Positions 17,851 through 26,869 of a DNA stretch of 64,000 nucleotides are shown here, in pieces. Source of the stretch: Halorubrum sp. DM2 (GTDB lineage: Archaea > Halobacteriota > Halobacteria > Halobacteriales > Haloferacaceae). Made by a program: the position numbers and the translations under genes. Numbering within the stretch: position 1 is the first letter of the stretch; every line of letters starts with the position of its first letter. A model generated the notes under the pieces. That model was given only the letters and a program-made list of their open reading frames with translations. It had not been told where the DNA came from and did no database searches. The DNA is taken from positions 1,547,650-1,611,649 of the forward strand of contig NZ_LR594487.1 of NCBI RefSeq assembly GCF_901686465.1, given 5' to 3'.

Positions 17851-19506
17851 CTATAGCCTCACGTCCGCGTTCCGCTCGGTTGTGTCCGTCGATTCCAGCG
17901 CCGCCTCGACGAGCGAGACGAACGGCGGGCTCGCACGATCCGGGCGCGACCGGAACTCGGGGTGCGCCTGCGTCCCGAAGAAGAACGGGTGGTCGGGGCG
18001 CTCTAAGATCTCCATCCGGTTGTCGGCGCGGCCGGAGAAGACGAGTCCGTCCGCCTCCAGCGCCTCGATGTACTCGGGGTTCACCTCGTAGCGGTGGCGG
18101 TGGCGCTCGGTACAGGAGTCGGCGTCGTACACCCGCGCCGCGAGCGTGTCGGCCCGAATGTCGGTCTCGTGAGCGCCGAGCCGCATCGTCCCGCCCATGT
18201 CCTCCGTCTCGTACTGGTCGGGGAGCAGGTCGATGACGGGGTGGGGCGTGTCGGGGTCGATCTCGGCGGAGTGAGCGCCGTCCAGTCCGAGGACGTTGCG
18301 CGCGTGTTCGACGACCGCCATCTGGAAGCCTAAGCAGAGCCCGAGGAAGGGCACGTCGTTCTCGCGGGCGTACCGGACCGCCTCGATCTTCCCGTCCGTC
18401 CCGCGGGAGCCGAACCCGCCGGGGACGACGACGGCGTCGGCGGACGCGAGCCGCTCCTCGTGGCGGTCCGTCGTCTCGTCGGCGTCGACCCACAGCACGT
18501 TGACCTCCGTCTCGGTGTGGATACCAGCGTGTTTCAGCGCCTCGTGAATGGACATGTACGCGTCTTCGAGGGCGTACTTACCCACGAGCGCCACGTCGAT
18601 CTCTTTGTCGCGGTCGCGGGTGACCAGGTCCCGCCACTCGGTCGACCGCTCCGCCTTCGGGAGCGCCTCGTCGGCGAGTCCGAGCCGCTCCATCACGTAC
18701 TCGTCTAACCCCTCGTCTTCGACCATCAGGGGGACGTGATAGATGTCCTCGACGTCCGGGTTCGAGAAGACGGCGTCGGTGGGCACGTCACAGAACAGGG
18801 CGATCTTCTCCTTCGTCTCCGGCTCTAACCGGTCCTCGGCGCGACCGACGAGGATGTCCGGCTGAAGCCCGATCGAACGCAGTTCCTTCACGGAGTGTTG
18901 GGTCGGTTTCGTCTTCTGTTCGCCGTTCTTCGAGTAGGGGACGAGCGTGACGTGGGTGAAGAGGATGTCCTCGTCGTCCTCCTCGTGGGCGAACTGGCGG
19001 AGCGCTTCGAGGAACGGCATCGACTCGATGTCGCCGACCGTCCCGCCGATCTCGACGAGACACACGTCGCTGCCCTCGGCCGCCTCGCGGATGCGACGCT
19101 TGATGTCGTCGGTGACGTGCGGGATAATCTGGACGGTCTTGCCGAGGTAGTCGCCGGCGCGCTCGCGCTCGATGACGTGCTGGTACGTCTTCCCCGTGGT
19201 GACGTTGTGGTCGAACGTCATGTCGGTGCCGAGGAAGCGCTCGTAGTTGCCCAGATCGAGGTCGACCTCGCCGCCGTCCTTTAAGACGTACACCTCGCCG
19301 TGTTCGTACGGGTTCATCGTCCCGGCGTCGACGTTGAGGTAGGGGTCCACCTTGACGGCGGTGACGTCGAAGCCCGCGTTGGCGAGAAGACGCCCGGTGC
19401 TGGCGGCGGTGATGCCCTTGCCCAGCCCGGACATCACACCGCCCGTGACGAACACGAACTTCCGACCCATCGAGGGGTCGTACCCCGTGTCGGGATCTGC
19501 TGGCAT
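17851..19506 (-). CDS. pyrG: CTP synthase
   Basis: The 551-residue enzyme aminates UTP to CTP using glutamine. The synthetase domain begins [17 protein letters not shown] (residues 16-32), with the Mg/ATP motif and [11 protein letters not shown] (152-162). The class I glutaminase domain carries the oxyanion strand VPGGFGSRG and the nucleophile in LGLCLGFQM (C391). A 12-residue leader before the conserved start is usual in haloarchaeal homologues, so ATG 19506 is kept. It heads an operon with guaAb, a Rossmann-type protein and a glutaredoxin-like gene. The 680 bp upstream contain copy B of the structured element and a tRNA-Leu gene. Confidence 0.97.
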   Translation of the reverse strand: MPADPDTGYDPSMGRKFVFVTGGVMSGLGKGITAASTGRLLANAGFDVTAVKVDPYLNVDAGTMNPYEHGEVYVLKDGGEVDLDLGNYERFLGTDMTFDHNVTTGKTYQHVIERERAGDYLGKTVQIIPHVTDDIKRRIREAAEGSDVCLVEIGGTVGDIESMPFLEALRQFAHEEDDEDILFTHVTLVPYSKNGEQKTKPTQHSVKELRSIGLQPDILVGRAEDRLEPETKEKIALFCDVPTDAVFSNPDVEDIYHVPLMVEDEGLDEYVMERLGLADEALPKAERSTEWRDLVTRDRDKEIDVALVGKYALEDAYMSIHEALKHAGIHTETEVNVLWVDADETTDRHEERLASADAVVVPGGFGSRGTDGKIEAVRYARENDVPFLGLCLGFQMAVVEHARNVLGLDGAHSAEIDPDTPHPVIDLLPDQYETEDMGGTMRLGAHETDIRADTLAARVYDADSCTERHRHRYEVNPEYIEALEADGLVFSGRADNRMEILERPDHPFFFGTQAHPEFRSRPDRASPPFVSLVEAALESTDTTERNADVRL

Positions 19507-19727
19507 ATCGACCGTCCGTCAGGCCGGGTCAAAACCGTTTCGGACCCCGCATTTCGGGTGGACGTTCGTGTTAATTCGGGACGCGTGGGGTTGTCGTAGA
19601 GGGGCGTGTACCATCGGCGTGACGATGACAGCGGTTCTATCGGGGATCGGTTTATAAGTCGGTGAGCGCGGATTCGGAGAAAACGCCGTCAAAATCCTAG
19701 TCGCTCGATTATACGGAGGAGTAGTTG
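19507..19727. other. Intergenic stretch upstream of pyrG without recognisable genes
   Basis: The interval between the pyrG start and copy B of the element holds short open frames only. A TTTATAAG box occurs at about 19660-19668, but no gene begins downstream of it within the expected distance. I see no hairpin or repeat here. Confidence 0.6.
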
Positions 19728-19777
19728 TTTATAAATAGATTATCGACGCGGAGACCACCGAAGCCCCAGCCGGGAGG
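19728..19777 (-). promoter_or_regulatory. Duplicate of the element's 3' end with TTTATAAAC box
   Basis: On the minus strand GCCTCCCGGCTGGGGCTTCG GTGGT (25 nt, 19753-19777) repeats exactly the 3' end of copy B (19823-19847). Both copies are followed after 18 nt by a TATA-like box: CTTATAAAG for the first and TTTATAAAC for the second. Confidence 0.6.
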
Positions 19778-19821
19778 CTATATGACGCAGTAACTCTTTA
19801 TAAGTCACAGATCGACACGGG

Positions 19822-20086
19822 CACCACCGAAGCCCCAGCCGGGAGGCGGACGCACGCTCGGAGCGGTCCTCACTCGGTCGCTATCGCTCCCTCGCTGCGG
19901 TCCTACCGTCGCCTGCGTCCGCCTCCCGGCTGCCCCTTCGATTCCCGCCCCGCACCGCACAGCACAGCCCCGCACCTCACACCTCCCCAGCCTCGTCAGC
20001 GGCTCCCGTTGGTCGCCGCTGACTCCCTCGCGCGGCGCTCCTCGCGCCCTTAAAAGGGCGCTCGGAGGCGCGCGCCACCGCGGATC
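19822..20086 (-). ncRNA. Candidate structured RNA, copy B
   Basis: Read on the minus strand the element starts GCGGTGGCGCGCGCC, about 20 nt after a TTTATAAT box (near 20089-20098). It then shows hairpin GCGCCCTT-TT-AAGGGCGC (20044-20061), hairpin CAGCGGC...GCCGCTG (19997-20021), the block GACGAGGCTGGGGAGGTGTG, and a perfect 19-bp stem pairing CAGCCGGGAGGCGGACGCA (19914-19932) with TGCGTCCGCCTCCCGGCTG (19836-19854). It ends in GGGGCTTCGGTGGT. Compared with copies A and D, the long stem differs at three positions and every change is compensated on the other arm. The interior of the stem lacks the two hairpins present in copies A and D. Confidence 0.55.
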
Positions 20087-20161
20087 TGATTATAAATAGC
20101 CGCCGCTGGTCACGTTCGAGTGAAGTTTTGCGAGGGAAGAACGCTCCGAGAGCGCCCTTCC

Positions 20162-20189
20162 GCATCACGGGGGTTGACCCCGGCGATGC
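20162..20189 (-). terminator. Hairpin at the 3' end of tRNA-Leu
   Basis: GCATCACGGGGG-TTGA-CCCCGGCGATGC can fold into a stem of about eleven pairs with one or two mismatches. It begins at the last bases of the tRNA and may serve in 3' processing or termination. It resembles in position the hairpins that follow each tRNA-Val 3' copy. Confidence 0.4.
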
Positions 20190-20270
20190 GAGGGGAGGGA
20201 TTTGAACCCACGGACCTCTACAGGAGCGGAGCTTGAATCCGCCGCCGTTTCCGGGCTTGGCTACCCTCGC
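20187..20270 (-). tRNA. tRNA-Leu (anticodon CAA)
   Basis: On the minus strand an 84-nt class II tRNA folds with acceptor stem GCGAGGG/CCCTCGC, D-arm region TAGCCAAGCCCGGAAACGGC, anticodon arm GCGGA-TTCAAGC-TCCGC (anticodon CAA), a long variable arm (TCCTGTAGAGGTCC) and T-arm GTGGG-TTCAAAT-CCCTC. The discriminator is A. The long variable arm and CAA anticodon identify leucine (UUG codon). CCA is not encoded and no intron is seen. Confidence 0.96.
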
Positions 20271-20300
20271 ACGCAGCCGGTCGTTCGATGTCGGTCTCCT

Positions 20301-21353
20301 TTATCTCGTCGGTTCCGCGCCGACCAGCGTCGCTCGGAACCCGCCGTCGGCGGATTCGCCGATCTCCAGGGTCCAGCCGTGCGCGGCCGCGACGCGCTCG
20401 ACGATGGCGAGTCCGATCCCGGTGCCGCCCCCGCGGGAGACACCGAACTCTGTCAGTTCCTCGCGCTCGCGCTCGTCGTCCGGGAGCCCCGGTCCGTCGT
20501 CGGCGACGTACAGCCCGCGGTCGTCGACGCCGATTCGGACCGTCGATGCGTCGCTAGCGTGGTCGAAGGCGTTGCCGATCAGGTTCCCGACCGCGCGCCG
20601 GAGCAGCGTCGGGTCGCCCGTGACCGGCCCCGAGTCTTCGACGACGATCTCGGCGTCGGCCGGTCGATCCCCGAAGTCGCCGGACTCCAGGCAGTCGGCC
20701 GCGAGGTCGTCGAGATCGACGGCGGCGTCTTCGGTGTCGATCTCGGCCGGGTCGCGGGCCATCACGAGCGCCTCGCCGATCATCGACTCGATCCGGTCGA
20801 GCGCCTCCTCGGCGGCCGCCAGCCGCTCCGTGCTGCCCGTCTCGCGCGCGAGGTCGACGTAGCCGCGGGCGACCGACAGCGGGTTCCGCAGGTCGTGCGA
20901 GAGGAACCCGGCGAGGCGTTCGAGCCGCTCGTTGAGCCGCTCTAACTCCCGCTCGCGTTCGACCCGGTCCGTCACGTCGCGGATGACGCCGACCGCGCCG
21001 ACGATCTCGCCGCCGCGCTCGATCGGCGTCAGCCGCGTCTCGGTGGTCACCTCGCTGCCGTCCCCGAGCGTCGTCGTGAGTTGGACCCGCTCGTCGTCGG
21101 TCTCTCCCGAGAGGACGCGGTCGATCGCCGCCCGGTAGCGGTCGCCCGTCTCCTCGCTCCAGTACCCCGCCTCGACGAGCCGCTCCGGGTGTACCCCGTG
21201 GAGGACCGCCTCGTCGAACCCGGTCACCTCGCGGAGGCGGTCGTTGACGAACACGCGGTTCCGGTCGGCGTCGAGGACGTACGCGCCGTCGCCGAGCGCG
21301 TTCACGATCGACTCGGCGTGGTCGATCGGCGTCGACTCCGGCGCGGACTTCAT
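20301..21353 (-). CDS. PAS-domain sensor histidine kinase
   Basis: The 350-residue cytoplasmic protein has no membrane helix. Residues 10-130 are a PAS/PAC domain ([20 protein letters not shown] and the [12 protein letters not shown] closing strand), then a short coiled linker, a HisKA dimerisation helix with the phospho-accepting histidine in [10 protein letters not shown] (H153), and an HATPase domain with N-box [11 protein letters not shown]1 VADDGPGLP and G2 [11 protein letters not shown]. No response regulator is adjacent, as is common in haloarchaea. It likely senses an intracellular or redox cue through PAS, which the sequence does not identify. Confidence 0.95.
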   Translation of the reverse strand: MKSAPESTPIDHAESIVNALGDGAYVLDADRNRVFVNDRLREVTGFDEAVLHGVHPERLVEAGYWSEETGDRYRAAIDRVLSGETDDERVQLTTTLGDGSEVTTETRLTPIERGGEIVGAVGVIRDVTDRVERERELERLNERLERLAGFLSHDLRNPLSVARGYVDLARETGSTERLAAAEEALDRIESMIGEALVMARDPAEIDTEDAAVDLDDLAADCLESGDFGDRPADAEIVVEDSGPVTGDPTLLRRAVGNLIGNAFDHASDASTVRIGVDDRGLYVADDGPGLPDDEREREELTEFGVSRGGGTGIGLAIVERVAAAHGWTLEIGESADGGFRATLVGAEPTR

Positions 21354-21503
21354 ACGATGGAGACGGCCCGAGCGCTCAAGTGTTCGGGGGGTAGCGGCAG
21401 TCGACTCGGGCGGTTTCGCCCGACCGCACCCTCTGGCGGTGCGTCCGCGACCGCCGGGGCGGTCGCGAAACGGTTAGGTCGCTTCCGCGTGAACGCCGCG
21501 TAC

Positions 21504-22043
21504 ATGGACGATCACACCCGCGACCCGGGCGTCGCCCCGCCGCTCGGAGACCCGACCGGGTGGCACGCGGGCGACTCGTCGGCCGCAGCGTCGGACGACG
21601 CGCCCGACGCGCGGGTGGTCGGTGGCTACTGGGAGCACGCGACGCTTCGACGTGCGACCGAACACGGCGTCCGGCTGTTCAACGACGGGGCCTACCACGA
21701 GAGCCACGACTGTTTCGAAGACGAGTGGTACAACTACGGGCGCGGCACCGTCGAGAGCGCCTTCCTCCACGGGATGGTCCAGGTCGCCGCCGGCGCGCAC
21801 AAGCGCGTCGACTTCGAGAGCGACGCCGGGATGCGCTCGCTGTTCGAGACCGCGCTCCAGTACCTCGACGGCGTCCCGGGCGACTTCTACGGCGTCGACG
21901 TCGACGACGTGCGGGAGACGCTCCGGGCCGCGCTCGACGACCCCGCCGCGATCGACGGGTGGCAGATCCGCCTCGACGACGCGCGCCCGCCGGCGTACCC
22001 CGCGGACTACGAGTACGCGGAGCGGGTCGACGAACGGGGGTGA
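21504..22043 (+). CDS. DUF309 domain protein
   Basis: The 179-residue protein starts at ATG 21504. After an acidic, low-complexity 40-residue N-terminus comes the all-helical DUF309 domain: [24 protein letters not shown] and [17 protein letters not shown] carry its conserved HExxE-like pattern ([12 protein letters not shown]). The function of DUF309 is unknown. It lies 77 bp upstream of the aspartoacylase-like gene in the same orientation, so the two may be co-transcribed. Confidence 0.85.
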   Translation: MDDHTRDPGVAPPLGDPTGWHAGDSSAAASDDAPDARVVGGYWEHATLRRATEHGVRLFNDGAYHESHDCFEDEWYNYGRGTVESAFLHGMVQVAAGAHKRVDFESDAGMRSLFETALQYLDGVPGDFYGVDVDDVRETLRAALDDPAAIDGWQIRLDDARPPAYPADYEYAERVDERG

Positions 22044-22120
22044 TGGGCCGGAGCTGCGGGCGCTCGGCGCACCCGTCCGCGATCCGAACGCCACTTACCC
22101 GCCGCGCGCCTGTAGGTCGT

Positions 22121-22924
22121 ATGGAAGTTCACGATCTGGGCGACGGGGAGCCTGAGGTCGCCGTCGTCGGCGCGATCCACGGCGACGAGCCCTGCGGCGC
22201 TCGCGCCGTCGAGCGCCTGCTCGACGCCGACCTCGATCCCGAGCGCCCGGTGCGGCTGATCGTCGCCAACGAGGCGGCGCTGTCGGCCGACGAGCGCTAC
22301 CTCGACGCCGACCTCAACCGGTCGTTCCCCGGAAACCCCGATGCGGAGGCCCACGAGGTGCGGCTCGCGGCCGACCTGCTCGACGCGTTAGAGGGTTGTA
22401 CGACCCTCGCGATCCACTCGACGCAGTCGTACGCGGAGCCGTTCGCGGTCATCGACTCGATGGACGAGGTGACCCGCGCCGTCGCGCCGCACCTGCCGGT
22501 CGACGCCGTTATCCAGACCGACGCGTTCACCGAGGGCCGACTCATCGAACACCCGCACACGCTCGAAGTGGAGGCCGGCCTCCAGGGCTCTGAGACCGCC
22601 GCCGACAACGCCTACTGGCTCGCCCGCGCGTTCCTCGCCGCGACCGGGGCAATCTCCGCACCGGGTGCCGACGACGTGCTGGACGCCGGCGGTCGCGAGG
22701 ACGTCTCGGTGTTCCGGCTCCGCGAGCGGATCCCCAAGCCCGCCGCCGACACCTACGAGGTGTTCGCGCACAACTTCGAGCGCGTCGAGTCCGGCGAGCG
22801 GTTCGCGGCCGCCGACGGCGAACCCCTGCTGGCCGACGAGCCGTTCTACCCCGTGTTGCTGTCGCCGAACGGCTACCGCGACCAGTTCGGCTACGTCGCC
22901 GACCGCGTCGGCACGCTGGAGTAG
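22121..22924 (+). CDS. Succinylglutamate desuccinylase/aspartoacylase family zinc hydrolase
   Basis: The 267-residue protein has the zinc-carboxypeptidase-like core of the AstE/AspA family: the first metal motif in GAIHGDEPCGARAV, DADLNRSFPGN with the conserved Asn-Arg pair, and a third metal histidine in AIHSTQSYAEPFAV. The general base is probably the glutamate in HTLEVEAGLQG. The C-terminal 80 residues form a beta-rich domain found in this family. It should remove an acyl group from an N-acyl amino acid, but the substrate is not known. ATG 22121 is preferred because it precedes the first strand; the frame is open further upstream. Confidence 0.9.
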   Translation: MEVHDLGDGEPEVAVVGAIHGDEPCGARAVERLLDADLDPERPVRLIVANEAALSADERYLDADLNRSFPGNPDAEAHEVRLAADLLDALEGCTTLAIHSTQSYAEPFAVIDSMDEVTRAVAPHLPVDAVIQTDAFTEGRLIEHPHTLEVEAGLQGSETAADNAYWLARAFLAATGAISAPGADDVLDAGGREDVSVFRLRERIPKPAADTYEVFAHNFERVESGERFAAADGEPLLADEPFYPVLLSPNGYRDQFGYVADRVGTLE

Positions 22925-23006
22925 TCGACACGCCGGAGTAGCCGCCGCGGCGACGCGCCGGAGGCTCCGGCGGCGACGCGTCCGGTCGTCGACGGCGGAG
23001 GCCCCC

Positions 23007-23387
23007 TCACTCGACGAGTTCGATGGTATCGTCGCCGTTGGGGACGACACAGATGAACGCGCCCGCCTCGTCGCCCTCGTTCCGGTACCAGTGTTCGACG
23101 CCGGCGGGGATCAACAGGGCGTCACCGGGCGAGACCACCCGTTCCTCGTCGCCGATACCGACGACGTACTCGCCGGCGAGGACGTACTGCTCGTGTTCGA
23201 CCGCGTTGGTGTGGCGCGGGACGGCAGCGCCCGGCGCGAGTTCGAACCGCCGCATGGCGAAGTTCGGGGCCCCGTCCGACTCGTCGAGGAGGACGGCCTT
23301 CGAGAGGCCGTCGGCGGCGTCGACGGGTTCGGACGCGACGTCGTCGCCGCGTTTCACGACCGGATCGGGTTCGACTGCGTCGCTCAT
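23007..23387 (-). CDS. Single-domain cupin protein
   Basis: The 126-residue protein has one small beta-barrel. Cupin motif 1 is PRHTNAVEHEQYVLAGEYVV, with metal ligands His, His and Glu, and motif 2 is GDALLIPAGVEHWYRN with a histidine. A 40-residue N-terminal segment precedes the barrel. Such proteins bind metals and small acids and act as isomerases, dioxygenases or sensors; nothing here decides between them. It is convergent with the aspartoacylase-like gene. Confidence 0.88.
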   Translation of the reverse strand: MSDAVEPDPVVKRGDDVASEPVDAADGLSKAVLLDESDGAPNFAMRRFELAPGAAVPRHTNAVEHEQYVLAGEYVVGIGDEERVVSPGDALLIPAGVEHWYRNEGDEAGAFICVVPNGDDTIELVE

Positions 23388-23441
23388 GTCTCGGTCGACG
23401 GCTCCCGGGTATTTAACCGCTCACCGGACTAACGCCGACCC

Positions 23442-24641
23442 ATGCGAGGAATCAAGATCGGGAGCGCCTTCGGCATCCCGATCAGGCTCAACTGGACGTT
23501 TCTGATAGTCTTACCGCTGTTCGCGTACCTCATCGGGCAACAGGTCGGGTCGATCGTCGACGTGATGAACGAGACCGCGGGGCTCGGGATCGACGCGGCC
23601 GTGCTCGCGTCGGGGCCCGCGCCGTGGCTGCTCGGCTTGGCGGCCGCGGTGGGGCTGTTCGTCGGGGTGTTGCTCCACGAGTTCGGGCACTCGCTGGTCG
23701 CGATGCGGTACGGCTACGAGATCGAGTCGATCACCCTGTGGCTGCTCGGCGGGCTGGCCAGCTTCACGGAGTTCCCCGAGGACTGGAAACACGAGTTCTG
23801 GATCGCGATCGCCGGCCCGCTCGTCAGCGTCGCGGTCGGGATCGCGTGTTACGGGGTCGTCTTCGCCCTGCCCGCCGGGGCGGGGGCCTCCGTCGGCGTG
23901 AACGCCGCCCTCTTCGTCTTCGGCTACCTCGCGCTGTTGAACGTCGTCCTCGCCGTCTTCAACATGCTCCCGGCGTTCCCGATGGACGGGGGGCGCGTCC
24001 TCCGGGCGCTCCTCGCGCGGAACCAGCCGCACGCGCAGGCGACCCAGCGGGCCGCCTCCGTGGGGAAGATCTTCGCGTTCCTGATGGGGATCATCGGACT
24101 GTTGACCTTCCAGCTGCTGCTCATCGTCCTCGCCTTCTTCGTCTACGTCGCCGCCTCCGGCGAGGCCCAGCAGACGACGCTGAGGGCCGCGTTCGAGGAC
24201 GTCACCGTCGGCGACGTGATGACGCGCCGCGAAGACCTCCACACGGTGACCGAGGACACCTCCGTGGCCGACCTGATGAGCCGGATGTTCGAGGAGCGAC
24301 ACACCGGCTACCCCGTCCTCGACGGCGACGAACTCGTCGGGATGGTCACCCTCGAAGACGCGCGGTCGGTCCGCGAGGTCGAGCGCGACGCCTACCACGT
24401 CGACGACGTGATGGCGACCGACCTCGTCGCCGCCGCGCCCGAGGCCGACGCGCTGACCGCGCTTCAGACGATGCAAGAGAGCGGGGTGGGTCGGCTCCCC
24501 GTGGTCGACGCCGACGGCGACCTCGTCGGCCTCATCTCGCGGTCCGACCTGATGACCGCGTTCAACATCATCCAGACCGGCGGCACGCCGCGGGTCATCG
24601 GCGGCCGTCGGCGGGTCGACGACGAGCCGGGAATCCTGTAG
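23442..24641 (+). CDS. Site-2 protease-type metalloprotease (M50) with two CBS domains
   Basis: The 399-residue membrane protease has about six helices. The zinc motif HEFGH lies in helix 2 (H79-H83) and the third ligand is in NMLPAFPMDGGRVLRALLA. From residue 245 two CBS domains follow (VGDVMTRREDLHTV and VDDVMATDLVAAAPEADAL), which bind adenosine ligands and may control protease access. This is the archaeal FtsEX-independent S2P type that cleaves membrane-embedded substrates, possibly anti-regulators. The substrate is unknown. It is monocistronic by spacing. Confidence 0.95.
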   Translation: MRGIKIGSAFGIPIRLNWTFLIVLPLFAYLIGQQVGSIVDVMNETAGLGIDAAVLASGPAPWLLGLAAAVGLFVGVLLHEFGHSLVAMRYGYEIESITLWLLGGLASFTEFPEDWKHEFWIAIAGPLVSVAVGIACYGVVFALPAGAGASVGVNAALFVFGYLALLNVVLAVFNMLPAFPMDGGRVLRALLARNQPHAQATQRAASVGKIFAFLMGIIGLLTFQLLLIVLAFFVYVAASGEAQQTTLRAAFEDVTVGDVMTRREDLHTVTEDTSVADLMSRMFEERHTGYPVLDGDELVGMVTLEDARSVREVERDAYHVDDVMATDLVAAAPEADALTALQTMQESGVGRLPVVDADGDLVGLISRSDLMTAFNIIQTGGTPRVIGGRRRVDDEPGIL

Positions 24642-24691
24642 CGCTCCGCTTCCCCCTGGACGCCCGAAAAGGGAGGTCCCGCCCGGCGTGG

Positions 24692-24698
24692 GGTATAT
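24692..24698 (+). promoter_or_regulatory. Putative TATA box that decides the DUF460 start
   Basis: GTATATAC lies 26 bp upstream of GTG 24724. It is inside the open frame that begins at GTG 24688, so a start at 24688 would leave the gene without this promoter. Confidence 0.5.
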
Positions 24699-24723
24699 AC
24701 GCCGCAACGACCTACCTCGGTAC

Positions 24724-26772
24724 GTGACAACCCGGACCATCCGCGCCCGCGACCGGCCGGTGTTCGGCGTCGACGTCCACAGCGGGGACGTCCGCGGCGA
24801 CAGCCCCTCCTACGCGCTCGTGATCTTGGATCCCGTCGACGAGGACGACCCCGACGCCCCGGACGCCGACGTCCCGATGGCCCGGGTCACCCGCGACGTG
24901 GTCTCCTTTCGAAAGCTCTGCCGGCTGATCGACGACCGGGAGCCGCTCTACGTCGCCACCGACAACGCCTACGAGCTGGCGGCGGACAAAGGGGAGCTCG
25001 TCGGCTTCCTCCGGTCGCTGCCCGACGGTACGCGGCTCGTTCAGGTGACCGGCGCGGAGCGCCCGGAGCCGCTCTCGCGGGTCGCCTCCCGGCACGGGAT
25101 CCCCTACGGGAAGGAGCCGATGAAGGAGGCGGAGGCGTCGGCCCGGCTCGCGGCCGCCAACGTCGGCCACGAGGTGACCGCGTTCACCGACGAGACGACG
25201 GTGAAGGTGTCTCGCGGGCGCTCCACCGGAAAGGGCGGGTGGAGTCAGGACCGCTACACCCGTCGGATTCACGGCAACGTGAAAAAGCGGACGCGGCAGG
25301 TCCAGTCGAAGCTGAAGGAGTCGAACCTCGACTTCGAGCGCGACGTGACCGAGAAGTACGGCGGCTACGCGAACGCGACGTTCACGGTCGAGGCGCGCCC
25401 CGAGGACATCCCCGTCTCGAACTCGCGGGCCGGGGACGTGCGCGTCGAGGTCGAGCGCGAGCGCCGCGACGGCATCGAGTACGAACCTCTCGTGAAGCGG
25501 CGCGACCGCGTCATCGTCGGGATCGATCCGGGAACGACGACCGCGGCGGCCGTGGTCGGGCTCGACGGCACCGTCCACGCGCTGTACTCCTCGCGGACCG
25601 CCGACACCGCCGACGTGACGGAGTGGATCGTCGAGCAGGGGCGGCCGATCATCGTCGCCGCCGACGTGGAGCCGATGCCGGAGACCGTCGAGAAGTTCCG
25701 GCGCTCGTTCGACGCCGCCGGCTGGCGGCCCACCACGGACCTCCCGATCGACGAGAAGCTCCACCGGACCCGCGAGGCGAACTACACGAACGACCACGAG
25801 CGCGACGCGCTGGCCGCGGCGCTGTACGCCTACGACGACCACGCCGACCAGTTTGAGCGGATCGCGGCGAAGACCCCGCCGCGGCTCGACCGCGAGGCGG
25901 TGATCGCCGGCGTCGTCGCCGGCGGCGCGTCGGTCGAGTCCGTCATCGAAGACCTGAGCGAGGACGACGGCGGCGACGACGGCGAGGGGGACGACGCCGA
26001 GACCGACCCCACGGAGCCGGAGCGCACCGAGGAAGAGGAGACGATCCGGCGGCTCCGCGAGCGCGTCGACCGGCTGGAGTCGCACGCCGAGTCGCTCGAA
26101 ACCGACCTCGACGAGCGCGACGACCGGATCGCGGAGCTGGAGTCGGAGCTGGAGGAGGCGAAACGCGAAGAGCGGATCGAGGCGCGCACGCGGCGGGCGG
26201 TCTCGCGGCTGGAACGCGAGACGGACCGGTTGGAGCGCGAGCGCGACGAGGCGAAAGAGCGCGTCGCCGACCTCGAACGGAAGGTGGAGACGTTAAAAGA
26301 GCTGTGGCGGCTCGACCACTCGAACTTCGGCGACGTGGCGGCGGGGCAGGGGCTGGTGAGCGTGAAGGTCGTCGAGCAGTTCACGCTCGACGCGCTCGAC
26401 GCCGCCGACGAGGCGTACGGGCTCGTCGCCGGCGACGTCGTCTACCTGCGGGACGCCTCGGGGGCGGGCCGCCGGACCGCGGAGCGGCTCGCCGAGTCGG
26501 AGCCGCGGGCCGTGATCCGCGGCGAGGGGAACCTCTCGGACGTGGCCGACGAGGTGCTGTTCGAGCGGGCGATACCGGTTGTGCCCGCCGACGCGGTGCC
26601 GGTCCGCGAGGTGGACGAGCTGGCGGTCGCGAGCGAGGAGGATCTGGCCGCCGCGGTCGACGACTGGGAGGAGCGCGCCGAACAGCGCCGGCGCGACCAG
26701 AAGGCCGAGCGGATCGATCGGATCATCTCCGAACACCGCGCGGGGCGGACGCTCCCCGAGACGGAGGAGTAG
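24724..26772 (+). CDS. DUF460 family protein with RNase H-fold domains and coiled coil
   Basis: The protein has 682 residues from GTG 24724. Residues 10-110 are a beta-rich region starting FGVDVHSGDV, which resembles an RNase H-fold strand. The central domain (about residues 260-375) begins VIVGIDPGTTTAAAVVGLDG and ends NDHERDALAAALYAY, the pattern of RuvC/RNase H-like nucleases with acidic residues at both ends. Residues 410-520 are a long highly charged coiled coil, and the last 140 residues contain an OB-like or KH-like region. The DUF460 family is archaeal and uncharacterised; a role on nucleic acid is likely from the fold. Start choice follows the TATA box at 24692. Confidence 0.85.
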   Translation: MTTRTIRARDRPVFGVDVHSGDVRGDSPSYALVILDPVDEDDPDAPDADVPMARVTRDVVSFRKLCRLIDDREPLYVATDNAYELAADKGELVGFLRSLPDGTRLVQVTGAERPEPLSRVASRHGIPYGKEPMKEAEASARLAAANVGHEVTAFTDETTVKVSRGRSTGKGGWSQDRYTRRIHGNVKKRTRQVQSKLKESNLDFERDVTEKYGGYANATFTVEARPEDIPVSNSRAGDVRVEVERERRDGIEYEPLVKRRDRVIVGIDPGTTTAAAVVGLDGTVHALYSSRTADTADVTEWIVEQGRPIIVAADVEPMPETVEKFRRSFDAAGWRPTTDLPIDEKLHRTREANYTNDHERDALAAALYAYDDHADQFERIAAKTPPRLDREAVIAGVVAGGASVESVIEDLSEDDGGDDGEGDDAETDPTEPERTEEEETIRRLRERVDRLESHAESLETDLDERDDRIAELESELEEAKREERIEARTRRAVSRLERETDRLERERDEAKERVADLERKVETLKELWRLDHSNFGDVAAGQGLVSVKVVEQFTLDALDAADEAYGLVAGDVVYLRDASGAGRRTAERLAESEPRAVIRGEGNLSDVADEVLFERAIPVVPADAVPVREVDELAVASEEDLAAAVDDWEERAEQRRRDQKAERIDRIISEHRAGRTLPETEE

Positions 26773-26869
26773 CCGCACCCCGCCGAATCGACGCCGTCGC
26801 GCTCGGTCCGCGTGAGCCATCACAACACGCTTCCAGAAGTCATATGTCCGGGAACGCACACTCGGGCGT

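Noticed and set aside
19822-20086. Inactive MITE or transposon end as sole explanation of the repeated element
   Set aside because: No terminal inverted repeats with target duplications frame the copies, and internal stems covary, although a mobile DNA origin is not excluded.
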